Assembly: GCA_004151065.3 (NCBI GenBank)
Contig: NWUY0300001476.1
Coordinates: forward strand, 65,351 to 88,026
Direction of reading: 5' to 3'
Length of the DNA stretch: 22,676 nucleotides
DNA from: Larix sibirica
Taxonomy: Eukaryota; Streptophyta; Pinopsida; Pinales; Pinaceae
Positions 9,011 through 18,296 of the stretch are shown in pieces; the first letter of the stretch is position 1; each line of letters opens with the position of its first letter. The translations under genes were made by a program, and so were the position numbers. A model generated the notes under the pieces. That model was not told the DNA's origin. It ran no database searches and saw only the letters and a list, made by a program, of their open reading frames with translations.

Positions 9011-9377
9011 TGATGGGATCCTAAAATTGCTTCTTTCTTTCACTTTATTCCACTATTATGAGATCACATTTAATCATAAACTAATGCATTTACCGTTAAA
9101 AGATCATCTTTTACATTAAATTATTAATTAAAAGCAATAAAAGTGAAGGATGTCTAACTTATTATTTTTATGTATTAAATATAGTTTTGATGATGATAAA
9201 TTGATTCGTACATATTACCAAACGTATAGCCTAAAGCTTGTGGTTATTTTTTCTGTGCAAATGAAACACAACGCTATATTAACTCTTGGCATTTCAACAC
9301 TTGTTTTGTGTAATCTAATTCAAAATCTAATATTAACAAAAATCTAACAATTTAACTTTATTAAAACAATACAAACG
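9011..9377 (+). mobile_element. LTR copy A, first 367 bp only
   Basis: The segment starts TGATGGG and matches the first part of LTR B (from 10267) and LTR C (from 15554) with scattered differences. The match stops precisely at the N at 9378. It shares TTAAATATAG with C, which B lacks, and it shares CAAAATCTAATATTAAC with B, which C lacks. Its left edge is the LINE insertion point. Confidence 0.85.
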
Positions 9378-9378
9378 N
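9378..9378. other. N at the edge of LTR copy A
   Basis: The LTR similarity ends on this base and unrelated sequence begins, so an unknown amount of DNA may be missing or two contigs may have been joined here. Confidence 0.7.
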
Positions 9379-9560
9379 CAACATAAAACAAGTTATATAT
9401 GATCTTGGCAAACACAGGAGTTAAGTATAGATGATTAATTTATACGCAAAATGTTTTTTCAATTTGTTGTTGTACTTAACGTTACATGTTTTACTTGTAT
9501 TGTAATATATATTAAGTTTTGTTGAAACATAATATATATTATGTTTTCATTCTTGACAAC
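9379..9560. other. AT-rich sequence between LTR A and the higher-GC island
   Basis: No coding sequence is seen. AATATATATTA occurs twice (about 9505-9515 and 9531-9541), each copy nearly self-complementary. Confidence 0.4.
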
Positions 9561-9732
9561 AACATACATAATCAATAGACAAAACCCGACAGCCTCGACG
9601 TTTTCCAAGATCCTAAAACCAGTTCCAGACCGAGACTAACATATCAAACACAGTCAAAATAAAAGACAAACCGCTACTCATAAACAAATAGGAGAAGCAA
9701 CAGTGACGTCGAACCCCCACCCTTCTATTACC

Positions 9733-10260
9733 TTATTCCAACAGAAACGAACCACTAGGGCGCGCGCCTACAACCTGTTGCATGCCTATAGCCTGTCCAC
9801 CTTTCCCGACCAAGTCGAAATACCCCATTTTCAGGAGGAAAGGGAGACCTAGTTTCTTCCCAACCGCGTCTATCTTCATGTGTAGCAGTCGCGTGTCCGC
9901 ATAGAGCTCCTTCCAAAACACCACTGGTACATCGTCCACTCACTGCTTCTCCTCATGTTCCAACAGAACTCGACCGAACATGATTTTCACCACTCAGTAC
10001 AGGGTAATGGTCCACTCATACAGACCTTGGAGATCGTGCGAGGACCCAGGATCCTGAATCCATAGTTCTTGCGCTGCTTCCTCCACTGACGGTCCTGCAT
10101 CCTCCACCTCCCTCCACACTCCTTGCTCCAACATTTCCAATCTGCTCAGATAGACGTAGGGATCATCGAATGACAGTTCCAGGCAACTTGCACCGCTCTG
10201 AGTTGTTCGCAACTCACCCTGCGCCACCCCCTAGCTTCCACCTCTCCCTTATTCCCCTCG
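9733..10260 (-). pseudogene. Decayed ORF of unknown family, antisense to the LTRs
   Basis: One minus-strand frame reads from about 10260 to a TAA at 9733, interrupted by TAA and TAG near 10250-10230 and by two TGA codons near 9992 and 9943. Recognisable stretches are TTQSGASCLELSFDDPYVYL, then FGRVLLEHEEKQ, VVFWKELYADTRLLHMKIDA and GKKLGLPFLLKMGYFDL. Keeping one frame for about 165 codons with good codon texture suggests true former coding sequence. G+C is clearly higher than in the flanking LTRs. I do not recognise the family. It lies directly upstream of LTR B, the place where some plant Tat-lineage elements carry an antisense ORF. It could also be a captured host fragment. Confidence 0.5.
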
Positions 10261-10266
10261 GACTCC

Positions 10267-12983
10267 TGATGGGCTACTAAAATTGCTTCTGTCTTTCATT
10301 TTTTCCACTATTATGACATCACATTTAACCATAAAATAATGCATTTACCTTTAAACGACCATCAATTACTTTAAATTATTAATTAAAAGCAATAAAAGTG
10401 AAGGATGTCTAACTTATTATTTTTAATGTATTTTTGATGATGATAAATTGATTCCCACAGATTACCAAACGTATAGCCTAAGGCGTGTGGTTATTCTTTC
10501 TGTGCAAATGAAACACATCACTAGATTAACTCTTGGCATTTCAACACTTGTTTTGTGTAATCTAATTCAAAATCTAATATTAACAAATAATAAATATTAT
10601 CAAAATTCTAACAATTTAACTTTATTAAAACAATACAAACATTCTCAAAAATATATTAACCAAAATTAATTTGAGAATCTATTTTTATTAGAACAATAAT
10701 CAAGTTAAAATATTTGGCATGATAATATTAAACAACGTACAAATATATAATGGGTACATATGAATTTACAAAACAATGTATAATACGTAGTGTGCAAAAG
10801 GATACATGGAAACCAAATTAAACATAACATGGTTGGACGAAGTGTTGTAGTGCATTGTTGAGAATGAGCACACCAATTTATCGCAAAGGAATTTAAATAA
10901 TGATATATTTATTAAATTTTTTTTGCATATATAGATATAGGGGACGCACTGCATTTCCACACGGAAAGTACCACGCAATCTACCAAATACATGAACGCAT
11001 TGGTTGATGAAGAAATGATCACTGCCAACAATAATGGATTGCATCTTTCTGATTTTAACTAACAGTTATGCTTACCTGATTTCTGAGATTTCAGCACCCG
11101 TCTAGCACTTGATTGGGCACTGGAAATTCCCGTCATCTTTTCAAGAGGAAATTTTCGGGATCACTTCCTGATCAAACCATGAATAATATCTCCAAACTAT
11201 TGAAAACCCACTTCCAAAATAGCCTCATTTAGCTAAAACATGGGTGGTTTGTCAAATTTATCAACCGATTGGGAGATATGCTCGGCCGTCTGACACTGAA
11301 TTTTCCAGAATTAGTGTTAATGACGGTTTTGTAAACTTAGCAATTGGTTGAATGATCCAGAGCATTGGGATTCGATTCCATTACATTTTATGTATAAATA
11401 AATAGTTTTAGATAAGAGAGAGGCACTACTATTGCTATTGTATGAGAGATATGATATTGTAATTCTATGAGAAATAACTGAGTGTTGCTAGTTTGTAAAC
11501 AAATGTTTGATCTTTAATGAAGGATTGATTGTTGTTGTGTTTTGAGGAAGCTCTTTGTTTTGAATTAGCTTCCATGCATGTTTCCTAGGTCAGGAAGGGT
11601 CCCTTGACTCAGGTAACATCCTGTTATTTCCAATTTTTAATTTCATTTTTAGCTTAGTAATAGCTTTCATTATTATGATAATTTGGGTTCTGCAATTGTT
11701 TCATTTATAGATCAATGCTCGATTTGAACACCTGTATTCATTTTAAATTCATTACAAATCTCTTTTCTATCTAAATTATACAACAATTCTACGCTCCTTC
11801 CCTGTAATTTCCCAATACAGATTTATTCATCCACTATCACTTTCAATCCATCGCTTCACAACTCAGATCTCCAATTGCACTCCCATTCTTGCACTCACGC
11901 ATTCCAGCTACTTAATTTGCCACCCGCACTTAACAATTATCTCAGCATTGTTTCTATTTATTCACACCTATATCTCTGTTTTTCAATCTTCAGTTAACGC
12001 TGCATGTTTTGACTATTCATTGTGTATATTTCATTTATATATTGTTTGTTGTGTCATCTGATACATATTCATTCCGTTTATATTTTGTTGTCAATCTTTA
12101 ATATATTATGTTTGCTTTGTTTCAAATTAGATGTTTGTTATATCGTTTGTTATATTTGTTTTATATTAGTTGTGATGTTGTTTGCAATAATCATGCTTTT
12201 GTAAAAATAGATTGTTTGTATATATTATTTTGTTGATTAGTAGTAGCATATCTTTAATTGTCTAAATTAGTAATTGTTTTAGTATTTTCTTGTCAACATA
12301 TGGTTAATATGTTATAAATATTTCATGTTGTAAATAAAACATTATTATAATGTGAATTTTGCAAATAGATGTCATTATTACTATCTCACTTAGAAATTCA
12401 CATCTTCTATTGTTTCATATGTGGCGTTAAATGTAGGACAAAAACAAATTCCATATTAACACATCATTGTTCTTTCTTTCACTTCCATTTTATCATCTTG
12501 CTTTCTTCATTATGTTACATTACTTTCCCTCCATGGCTTCTAGGGTGTGTCTTTTCGAAAACAATTCACTTTCATAGGTTGAATTGAGATTTCATTTCCA
12601 ATTTGTTTGATTGCTTTTCCCTTTACTTAGTTTGCTTTGATTTGGTCTTTCAGTAGATTAAATTTCTTTTTATATTCTTGCACTTTAATTCATGTACTTC
12701 GGATTCTTGCACTTTAATTTTACATAGGTTTAATCTCCAAAGGATATATTAGAGACCTAACTCGTAAGATATGGTCTCCCATGTCGGGATTCATCCTAAA
12801 GTGTTAGTCCATTTTTGGTTGTTTGTTTATTTATCGCATTGAAGTGTGTTTATTGACATTAGATTAGGTTAGACTAGGTTAGTGTCGACTTAAATCATGT
12901 ACTTATTGTGCTTGCAACTCTAAGCTTATGATCATCGGTTGACAATTTAATGTCGAATTAAACGTCCTATATTTTTCCTGACA
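10267..12983 (+). mobile_element. LTR copy B, complete 5' LTR (2,717 bp)
   Basis: The LTR begins TGATGGG and ends CCTGACA, and it is followed four bases later by a tRNA-Asp-type primer binding site. It aligns end to end with LTR C at about 90 percent identity by eye, with small indels. The five bases before it are ACTCC, which do not match the bases after LTR C, and no polypurine tract precedes it. It contains no conserved coding sequence. Such long LTRs fit Athila/Tat-type or non-autonomous LARD-like elements; that lineage is inference. Confidence 0.9.
11393..11400 (+). promoter_or_regulatory. TATA-box candidate in LTR B
   Basis: TATAAATA lies about 1.13 kb into LTR B, followed by a purine-rich stretch where transcription could start. 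The matching place in LTR C is TCTAAATA, so the box is intact only in the 5' LTR. No promoter activity can be shown from sequence. Confidence 0.4.
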
Positions 12984-12987
12984 TTTT

Positions 12988-13005
12988 TGGCGCCGTTGTC
13001 GAGGA
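12988..13005 (+). promoter_or_regulatory. Primer binding site, tRNA-Asp type
   Basis: TGGCGCCGTTGTCGAGGA lies four bases after the end of LTR B. It is nearly complementary to the 3' end of plant tRNA-Asp (usual site TGGCGCCGTTGCCGGGGA), with two differences. It primes minus-strand DNA synthesis and identifies LTR B as the 5' LTR. Confidence 0.88.
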
Positions 13006-13096
13006 GGTTCTAAAGGGGTTGAAGTGTAAGTAGATAGGTTTCCTTTACATTACACAACAAGGGGGAGGAGGAAACGGTAAGACGCAAAGACGACCT

Positions 13097-13117
13097 CACT
13101 ACGTATTTTTCGTAGTG
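13097..13117 (+). other. Hairpin about 100 bp after the primer binding site
   Basis: CACTACG and its exact complement CGTAGTG enclose the loop TATTTTT. In retroelements, leader hairpins near the primer binding site often act in RNA dimerisation or packaging; that role here is inference. Confidence 0.55.
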
Positions 13118-13335
13118 TAATATCCTGACGCATCCACTTTAGTGGGTTGCCCCAAAGCCTTGTTGTTCCTTTTCATGCAGCGAGTGTGCTTTTCTTTCTG
13201 CAAGTTTGAGTTTGTTTAGCTTCTCAAAATTTAATTTCCTACAAGTGTGCTTTTTGAAGAACTAACTCATGTGAGCAGATAACTCGATGACAACGAGGTC
13301 TAAAGTCACACGAGGAGTTAAAGTTTGCTTTAAAG

Positions 13336-13455
13336 TAGTGTGCTTATTTTTACGCAAGTGTGTTTACTTTCGTGTGAGTTTATTTACCTTTCTGCTAGTG
13401 TGTTTACTTTTTTGTGAGTGTGTTTACTTTTGCAAGTGTGAGTTTGATTTCTTTT
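13336..13455 (+). repeat. 20-bp tandem repeat array, about six units
   Basis: Units beginning AGTGTG or AGTTT start at 13336, 13357, 13377, 13397, 13417 and 13435. The consensus is close to AGTGTGTTTACTTTTTTGTG. The period is 20 to 21 bp, with a final shorter step. It lies in the element's leader-like region. The overlapping 74-codon open frame is just this repeat translated. Confidence 0.8.
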
Positions 13456-13712
13456 CCACAAGTATGTTTTATTTTATATTGGTGTGGTGTGTTTTTCAAT
13501 TTCACAATTAGTTTTTAAGATTTAGTTTTCTTTTGGTTTGCACAAACTTACTCGAGTGTGTTTTAGATAGTTTTGATTACATTTTTCATAAAAATCATTA
13601 AAAAAAAAGAAATAAAAAATATAATCAATAAAAAATGATGGGTGTTGTAAGAACCCTGGACACTAATCCTTGTGTGAAGCGGGACTTATCAACCCACAAA
13701 ACCATTTGAAAG

Positions 13713-14069
13713 ATGATAATCTTGGAAGAATTCTCTCAAATTCTAGCGACAATTGGGATCTCTTCTTCTCAGGAAGAACACATCTTGACAGCATTCAAGA
13801 ACTTACCTACCTCTCCTGACATGATAGAAGAACCAAATTTCCACAAGCAACAAAAAGATTCTCCTTGCCAATTTGTTGAGGATGCTGAAAAATTAGGAAC
13901 TACATTCGATGGAGAGCAACCTGAGATGGAGGAGTTTTCAACATGCATATCAACAAATCCTTCATGCACTAAAAAAATTAATCATCTAGAAGAGGAGGAT
14001 ATGCATAGTGATCACATTGAAATTTGGTTCCAAGAGGTAATCAGACCACAATACCATTCTTTCTTTTGA
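13713..14069 (+). CDS. 118-aa ORF of unknown function inside the element
   Basis: An ATG at 13713 opens a 118-codon frame ending in TGA. The product starts MIILEEFSQILATIGISSSQ and is acidic, with EEPNFHKQQKD, GEQPEMEEF and HLEEEDMHSDHIEIWF. I see no zinc knuckle, signal peptide, membrane segment or known catalytic motif. By position it could be what remains of a gag-like ORF. It is the only non-repetitive open frame of this length in the internal region, yet a frame this long can occur by chance. No second internal copy is available to test for selection. Confidence 0.3.
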   Translation: MIILEEFSQILATIGISSSQEEHILTAFKNLPTSPDMIEEPNFHKQQKDSPCQFVEDAEKLGTTFDGEQPEMEEFSTCISTNPSCTKKINHLEEEDMHSDHIEIWFQEVIRPQYHSFF

Positions 14070-14825
14070 CACTTCTTGCTTTCAAATCAAACAAGTCGGT
14101 TGGTTCCTCATATCCAGGTAATTATTGAGGTAATTGTTTCATACGTGGATATGGGTAAGTTTCTTACTTTTCTTCCCTCTTGGTTACATTGGAAAATTTC
14201 TTACACTTGATTAAAGAGTTTCCTTTCGTTTTAGGCAGTGTAGGATAGTATGTATATAAATAAAAAGTTGTATGTGGTTAGCTTAGAATTAAGTCTCATG
14301 CAACCTCATTTTAATATGTTTTATTTTTAAATAAAAGAACTGAGAGAAAGTAGTATTAATGATTAAACCAAAACAACTTGAATCTGTATTCCTCTTAATA
14401 CATGCATATTTATAAAAACTGTTGCTAGAAGACCAATGTTTAACACTATGGGGATTTACTTAAACTTTAAGGTCTACATAGTGATACATATAGGTAATTT
14501 GAACATCCTAAATGCATACCAAAGCTTGTTATTTAAGTATATTTATTAAAGAGTAGCAGGAGAGTGAGTGACATTTCTACTTGTGGGGGACACTACCAAA
14601 ATTTTATATGAAGGAGATAAAATTAAGGACTAGAGAACAACTTTAGATAATTCTCATTTGGCATGAACTATAATTTAAGGCTATTATAAATGATGTCACT
14701 CATGGGTTAAATTTAAATTTTGAGTTATGTGCTTAGAAGACTTAATATACTCTAGTACCAACCAGATTTTGCATACTTTATTAAGCAATATATTTTGAAA
14801 TGATATATATATATAGCTACGAGGA

Positions 14826-14983
14826 AAACCCGTTGAGATACTGAACAGGTCTGTTGGAAATGGGTCCATGCAGAGTAAAATCATAAATAAGGAAGTTCGG
14901 TAAATACAAGCAAACTCGTCGGGGTACTAAACAGGCTCGCTAGAAGGGAGGAAATGCTGGGTAAAAGAGACATGATAAACACA
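14826..14983 (+). repeat. Diverged tandem duplication, 86-bp period
   Basis: Unit one begins AAACCCGTTGAGATACTGAA (14826), and unit two begins AAACTCGTCGGGGTACTAAA (14912). Both continue through ACAGG, a variable part, ATGC and GGTAAAA or AGTAAAA. The differences are mostly C/T and G/A transitions, so the duplication is old. Confidence 0.7.
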
Positions 14984-15531
14984 TTGTTATGCATGTGGCT
15001 CAATCAAACAAAGAACCTGAGTGCATATACATATGGTTAAGCCAATCGGTCATTTACTTGTCATTTGAGAATGGCCCTAAGTTGATTTTAAGACCTTGTC
15101 ATCTGATTCATACTATATCTAGGAAGTCACTATCCTAGAAATGGGACCCATAATTATAGTAGTTTAATTAACTCAAATGCGAACTTTATCAATATTACTT
15201 GAATGACAGTAATTTTTTTGAAAATGAAGCAGGGATGACTGGTTTCCTATGGGCTTCTCTATGAAGGCCATCTATAGTCTCGAAAATCCCCTATCATAAG
15301 TGGTCTTTGTATTGTTAACTAATTGATGGAATTATATGTATTAATAAATTTGAATTAATGCAATGTTGTTTTGGGCCTATCATGACATAACGTTAATACT
15401 TCTCTTTCTAATTTCTAGTTTTTCTTAGAATAAATAATATTGGCTTAGTTCTCCTGAAGATTGTCATCAACAATACTAAGTTTTAAATGAATGAACGGTT
15501 AATTCCTAGCTATTCATGACATGAGGATGTG

Positions 15532-15548
15532 CCATATCTTCGATATGG
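15532..15548 (+). other. Hairpin overlapping the polypurine tract
   Basis: CCATATC and GATATGG pair perfectly around a TTC loop. The right arm ends inside the G-run of the polypurine tract. Confidence 0.5.
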
Positions 15549-15553
15549 GGGGA
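15547..15553 (+). promoter_or_regulatory. Polypurine tract before LTR C
   Basis: GGGGGGA lies directly before TGATGGG, the first bases of LTR C. It is where the plus-strand primer is made, and it identifies C as the 3' LTR of the B-C element. Confidence 0.8.
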
Positions 15554-18291
15554 TGATGGGCTCCTAAAATTGCTTCTTTATTTCACTTTATTCCACTATT
15601 ATAACATCACATTTAATCATAAACTAATGCATTTAACTTTAACTTATATCATCTTTTACTTTAAATTATTAATTAAAAGCGATAAAAGTGAAGGATGTCT
15701 AACTTATTGTTTTTAATGTATTAAATATAGTTTTGTAGATGATAACATGATTCGTGCAGATTACCAAATGTATAGCCTAAGGCTTGTGGTTATTCTTTAT
15801 GTGCAAATCAAACGCAACGCTAGATTAACTCTTGGCATTTCAGCACTTGTTTTGTGTAATCTAATATTCACAAATAATAAATATTATCAAAAATTTAACA
15901 ATATAACTTTATTAAAACAATACAAACATTCGCAAAAATATATTAACCAAAATTAATTTGAGAATCTATTTTTATTAGAACAATAATAAATTTAAAATAT
16001 TTGGCATGATAATATTAAACAACATACAAATATATAATGGGTTCATATGAATTTAGAAAACAATGTATAATACGTTGTGTGCGAAAGGATACATGGAAAC
16101 CAAATTAAACATAACAGCGTTGGACGAAGTGTTGTAGTGCATTGTTGAGAATGAGCACATCAATTTATTGCAAAGGAATTTAAATAATGATATATTTATT
16201 AATTGTGTTTTGCATATGCAGACATAGGGGATGCGTTGCATTTCCACATGGAAAGTACCACGCAATCTACCAAATACATGAACGTATTGGTTGATGAAGC
16301 AATGATGACTGCCAACAATCATGGATCGCATCTTTCTAATTTTAACTGACAGTTATGCTTACCTGATTTCTGAGATTTCAGCACCCGTCTGGCACTTGTT
16401 CCGGCATTGGCAATTCCTATCATCTTTTCAAGAGGCAATTTTTAAGATCACTTCCTAATAAAACCATGAAGAATCTCTCCAAACCATTGAAAACCCACTT
16501 CCAAAATAGCCTCATTTAGCGATATATTAGGAAGTTTTTCAAATTTCTCAACCAATTGGGAGATATGCTCGGTCGTCTCACACTAAATTTTCCAGAATTA
16601 GGGTTACGACCGGTTTTGTAAACTTAGCAATTGGTTGAATGATACAGAGATTTTGGATTCAGTTCCATTACATTTTATGTCTAAATAAATCATTGTAGAT
16701 CAGGAGAGAAGCACTACTACTGCTATTGTATGAGAGATCTTGAATATTGTAATTCTGTGAGAAATAACTGAGTGTTCCAGTTTGTAAACAAATATTTGAT
16801 CTTTTATATGAAGGATTGATTGTTGTTGTGTTTTGAGGAATATATTTGTTTTGAGTTAGCTTCCAGGCATGTTTCCCAGGTCAGGAAGGGCCCCTTGACT
16901 CAGGTACCATCCTGTTATTTCAAATTTTTAATTTTATTTTGATTTGTATTTCATTTTTAGCTTGGTAATTGTTTTCATTGTTATGATAATTTGCATTTAT
17001 AGATCAATCCTCGATTTGAACACCCGTATTCATTTTCAATTCATTACAAATCTCTTTTTTTTAATCTTTTATACAACAATTCCACGCTCCTTCCCTGCAA
17101 TTTCCCAATACAGATTTATTCTTGCGCTATCACTTTCATTCCAACACTTCACAACTCAGATCTGCAATTACACTCACACATTCCAGCTACTTATTTTTTC
17201 ACCCGCGCTTAACAATTATCTCAGCATTTTTTCTCTTTATTCACACCTATATATTTGTTTTTGAATCTTCAGTTAACGCTGCATGTTTTCATTATTCATT
17301 AAGTATATTTCATTTAGATATTGTTTGTTGTGTCATATGATACATATTCATTCCGTGTATATTTTGTTGTCAATATTTAATATATTATGTTTTCTTTGTT
17401 TCTATCATTTATTTCACAGTTTCGTTTGTTTCAAATTAGAATTTTTTTATATCCTTTGTTATATTTGTGTTATATTAGTTGTGATTTTGTTTGCAATAAT
17501 CATGCTTTTGTAAAAATATATTGTTTGTATATATTATTTTGTTGATTAGTAGTAGCATCTTTAATTGTCTAAATTAGTAATTGTTTTAGTGTTTGTTTGT
17601 TATCATATGGTTAATATGTTATAAATATTTTGTGTTGTAAATAAAACATTATTATAATGTGAATTTTGTAAATGGATGTCATTATTACTATCTCACTTAG
17701 AAATTCACATCTTCTATTGTTTCATATGTGGGGTTAAATGTAGGACTAAAACAAATTCCATATTAAAACATCATTACTCTTTCTTTCACTTCCATTTTAT
17801 CATCTTGCTTTTTTCATTATGTCTCATTACTTTCCCTCCATGGATTCTAGGGTGTATCTTTTCGAACATAGATCATTTTCATAGTTTGAATTGAGATTTC
17901 ATTTCCAATTTGTTTGATTGTTTTTCCCTTTAGTTAGTTTGTTTTGATTTGGTCTTTTGGTGGCTTACATTTCCTTTTATATTTCTTGCACTTTAATTCC
18001 TGTACTTTGGATTCTTGCACTTTAATTTTACATAGTTTTAATCGCCACAGGAAAGATTAGAGACCTAACTTGTAAGATATGGTCTCCCATGTCGGGCTTC
18101 ATCCTAAGGTGTTAGTCTATTTTTGGTTGTTTGTTTATTTATCGCATTGAAGTGTGTTTGTCGAAATTACATTAGGTTAGACTAGGTTAGTGTCGACTTC
18201 AATCATGTACATATTGTGCTTGCACCTCTACGCTTAAGAGCCCCGATTGACAATTTAATGTCGAATTAAACGTCATATTTTTTTCCCGACA
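15554..18291 (+). mobile_element. LTR copy C, complete 3' LTR (2,738 bp)
   Basis: The LTR begins TGATGGG after a polypurine tract and ends CCCGACA. It aligns with LTR B throughout, including the duplicated TTCTTGCACTTTAATT near its end, with substitutions and small indels. The LINE coding sequence resumes right after it. The TATA candidate of LTR B is mutated here. The B-C divergence means the insertion is old. Confidence 0.9.
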
Positions 18292-18296
18292 ATCCC
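18292..18296 (+). repeat. Right copy of the decayed target-site duplication (ATCCC)
   Basis: This is the partner of AGCCT at 9006-9010, with two of five positions differing. The LINE frame continues from 18297. Confidence 0.6.

Larger units (their letters stand above)
12984..15553 (+). mobile_element. Internal region of the long-LTR element, no pol visible
   Basis: The 2,570 bp run from the primer binding site to the polypurine tract. I find no reverse transcriptase, integrase, protease or zinc knuckle in any frame. It holds a hairpin, a 20-bp tandem array, one 118-codon ORF and a diverged tandem duplication. The internal part is shorter than one LTR, so the element is non-autonomous or heavily deleted. 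If it moved, a related autonomous element supplied the enzymes. The stretches 14080-14820 and 14990-15540 show nothing further. Confidence 0.8.

Noticed and set aside
9150-9347. Plus-strand ORF repeated at 10448-10669 and 15747-15956
   Set aside because: It is the same LTR segment in copies A, B and C. The frames end at different points and there is no known domain.
10766-11044. 92-aa minus-strand ORF, with a same-length counterpart at 16053-16331
   Set aside because: It is preserved only because LTRs B and C are copies. The two products differ at 17 of 92 residues, which shows no protein constraint.
12369-12587. 72-aa plus-strand ORF, repeated at 17676-17894
   Set aside because: It is an LTR-internal open frame with transposon-copy similarity only and no domain.
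12988-13005. Possible tRNA-Asp gene
   Set aside because: Only the sequence complementary to the tRNA 3' end is present, directly after an LTR. It is a primer binding site, not a tRNA gene.
13336-13455. CRISPR-like array
   Set aside because: The units are contiguous 20-bp tandem repeats without unique spacers, in plant-type retroelement DNA.
13287-13511. 74-aa Cys/Phe/Val-rich ORF
   Set aside because: Most of it is the translation of the 20-bp tandem repeat.
16944-17513. Overlapping Phe/Ile-rich ORFs suggesting membrane proteins
   Set aside because: T-rich LTR DNA translates to hydrophobic residues by composition, and the equivalent region of LTR B is broken differently.
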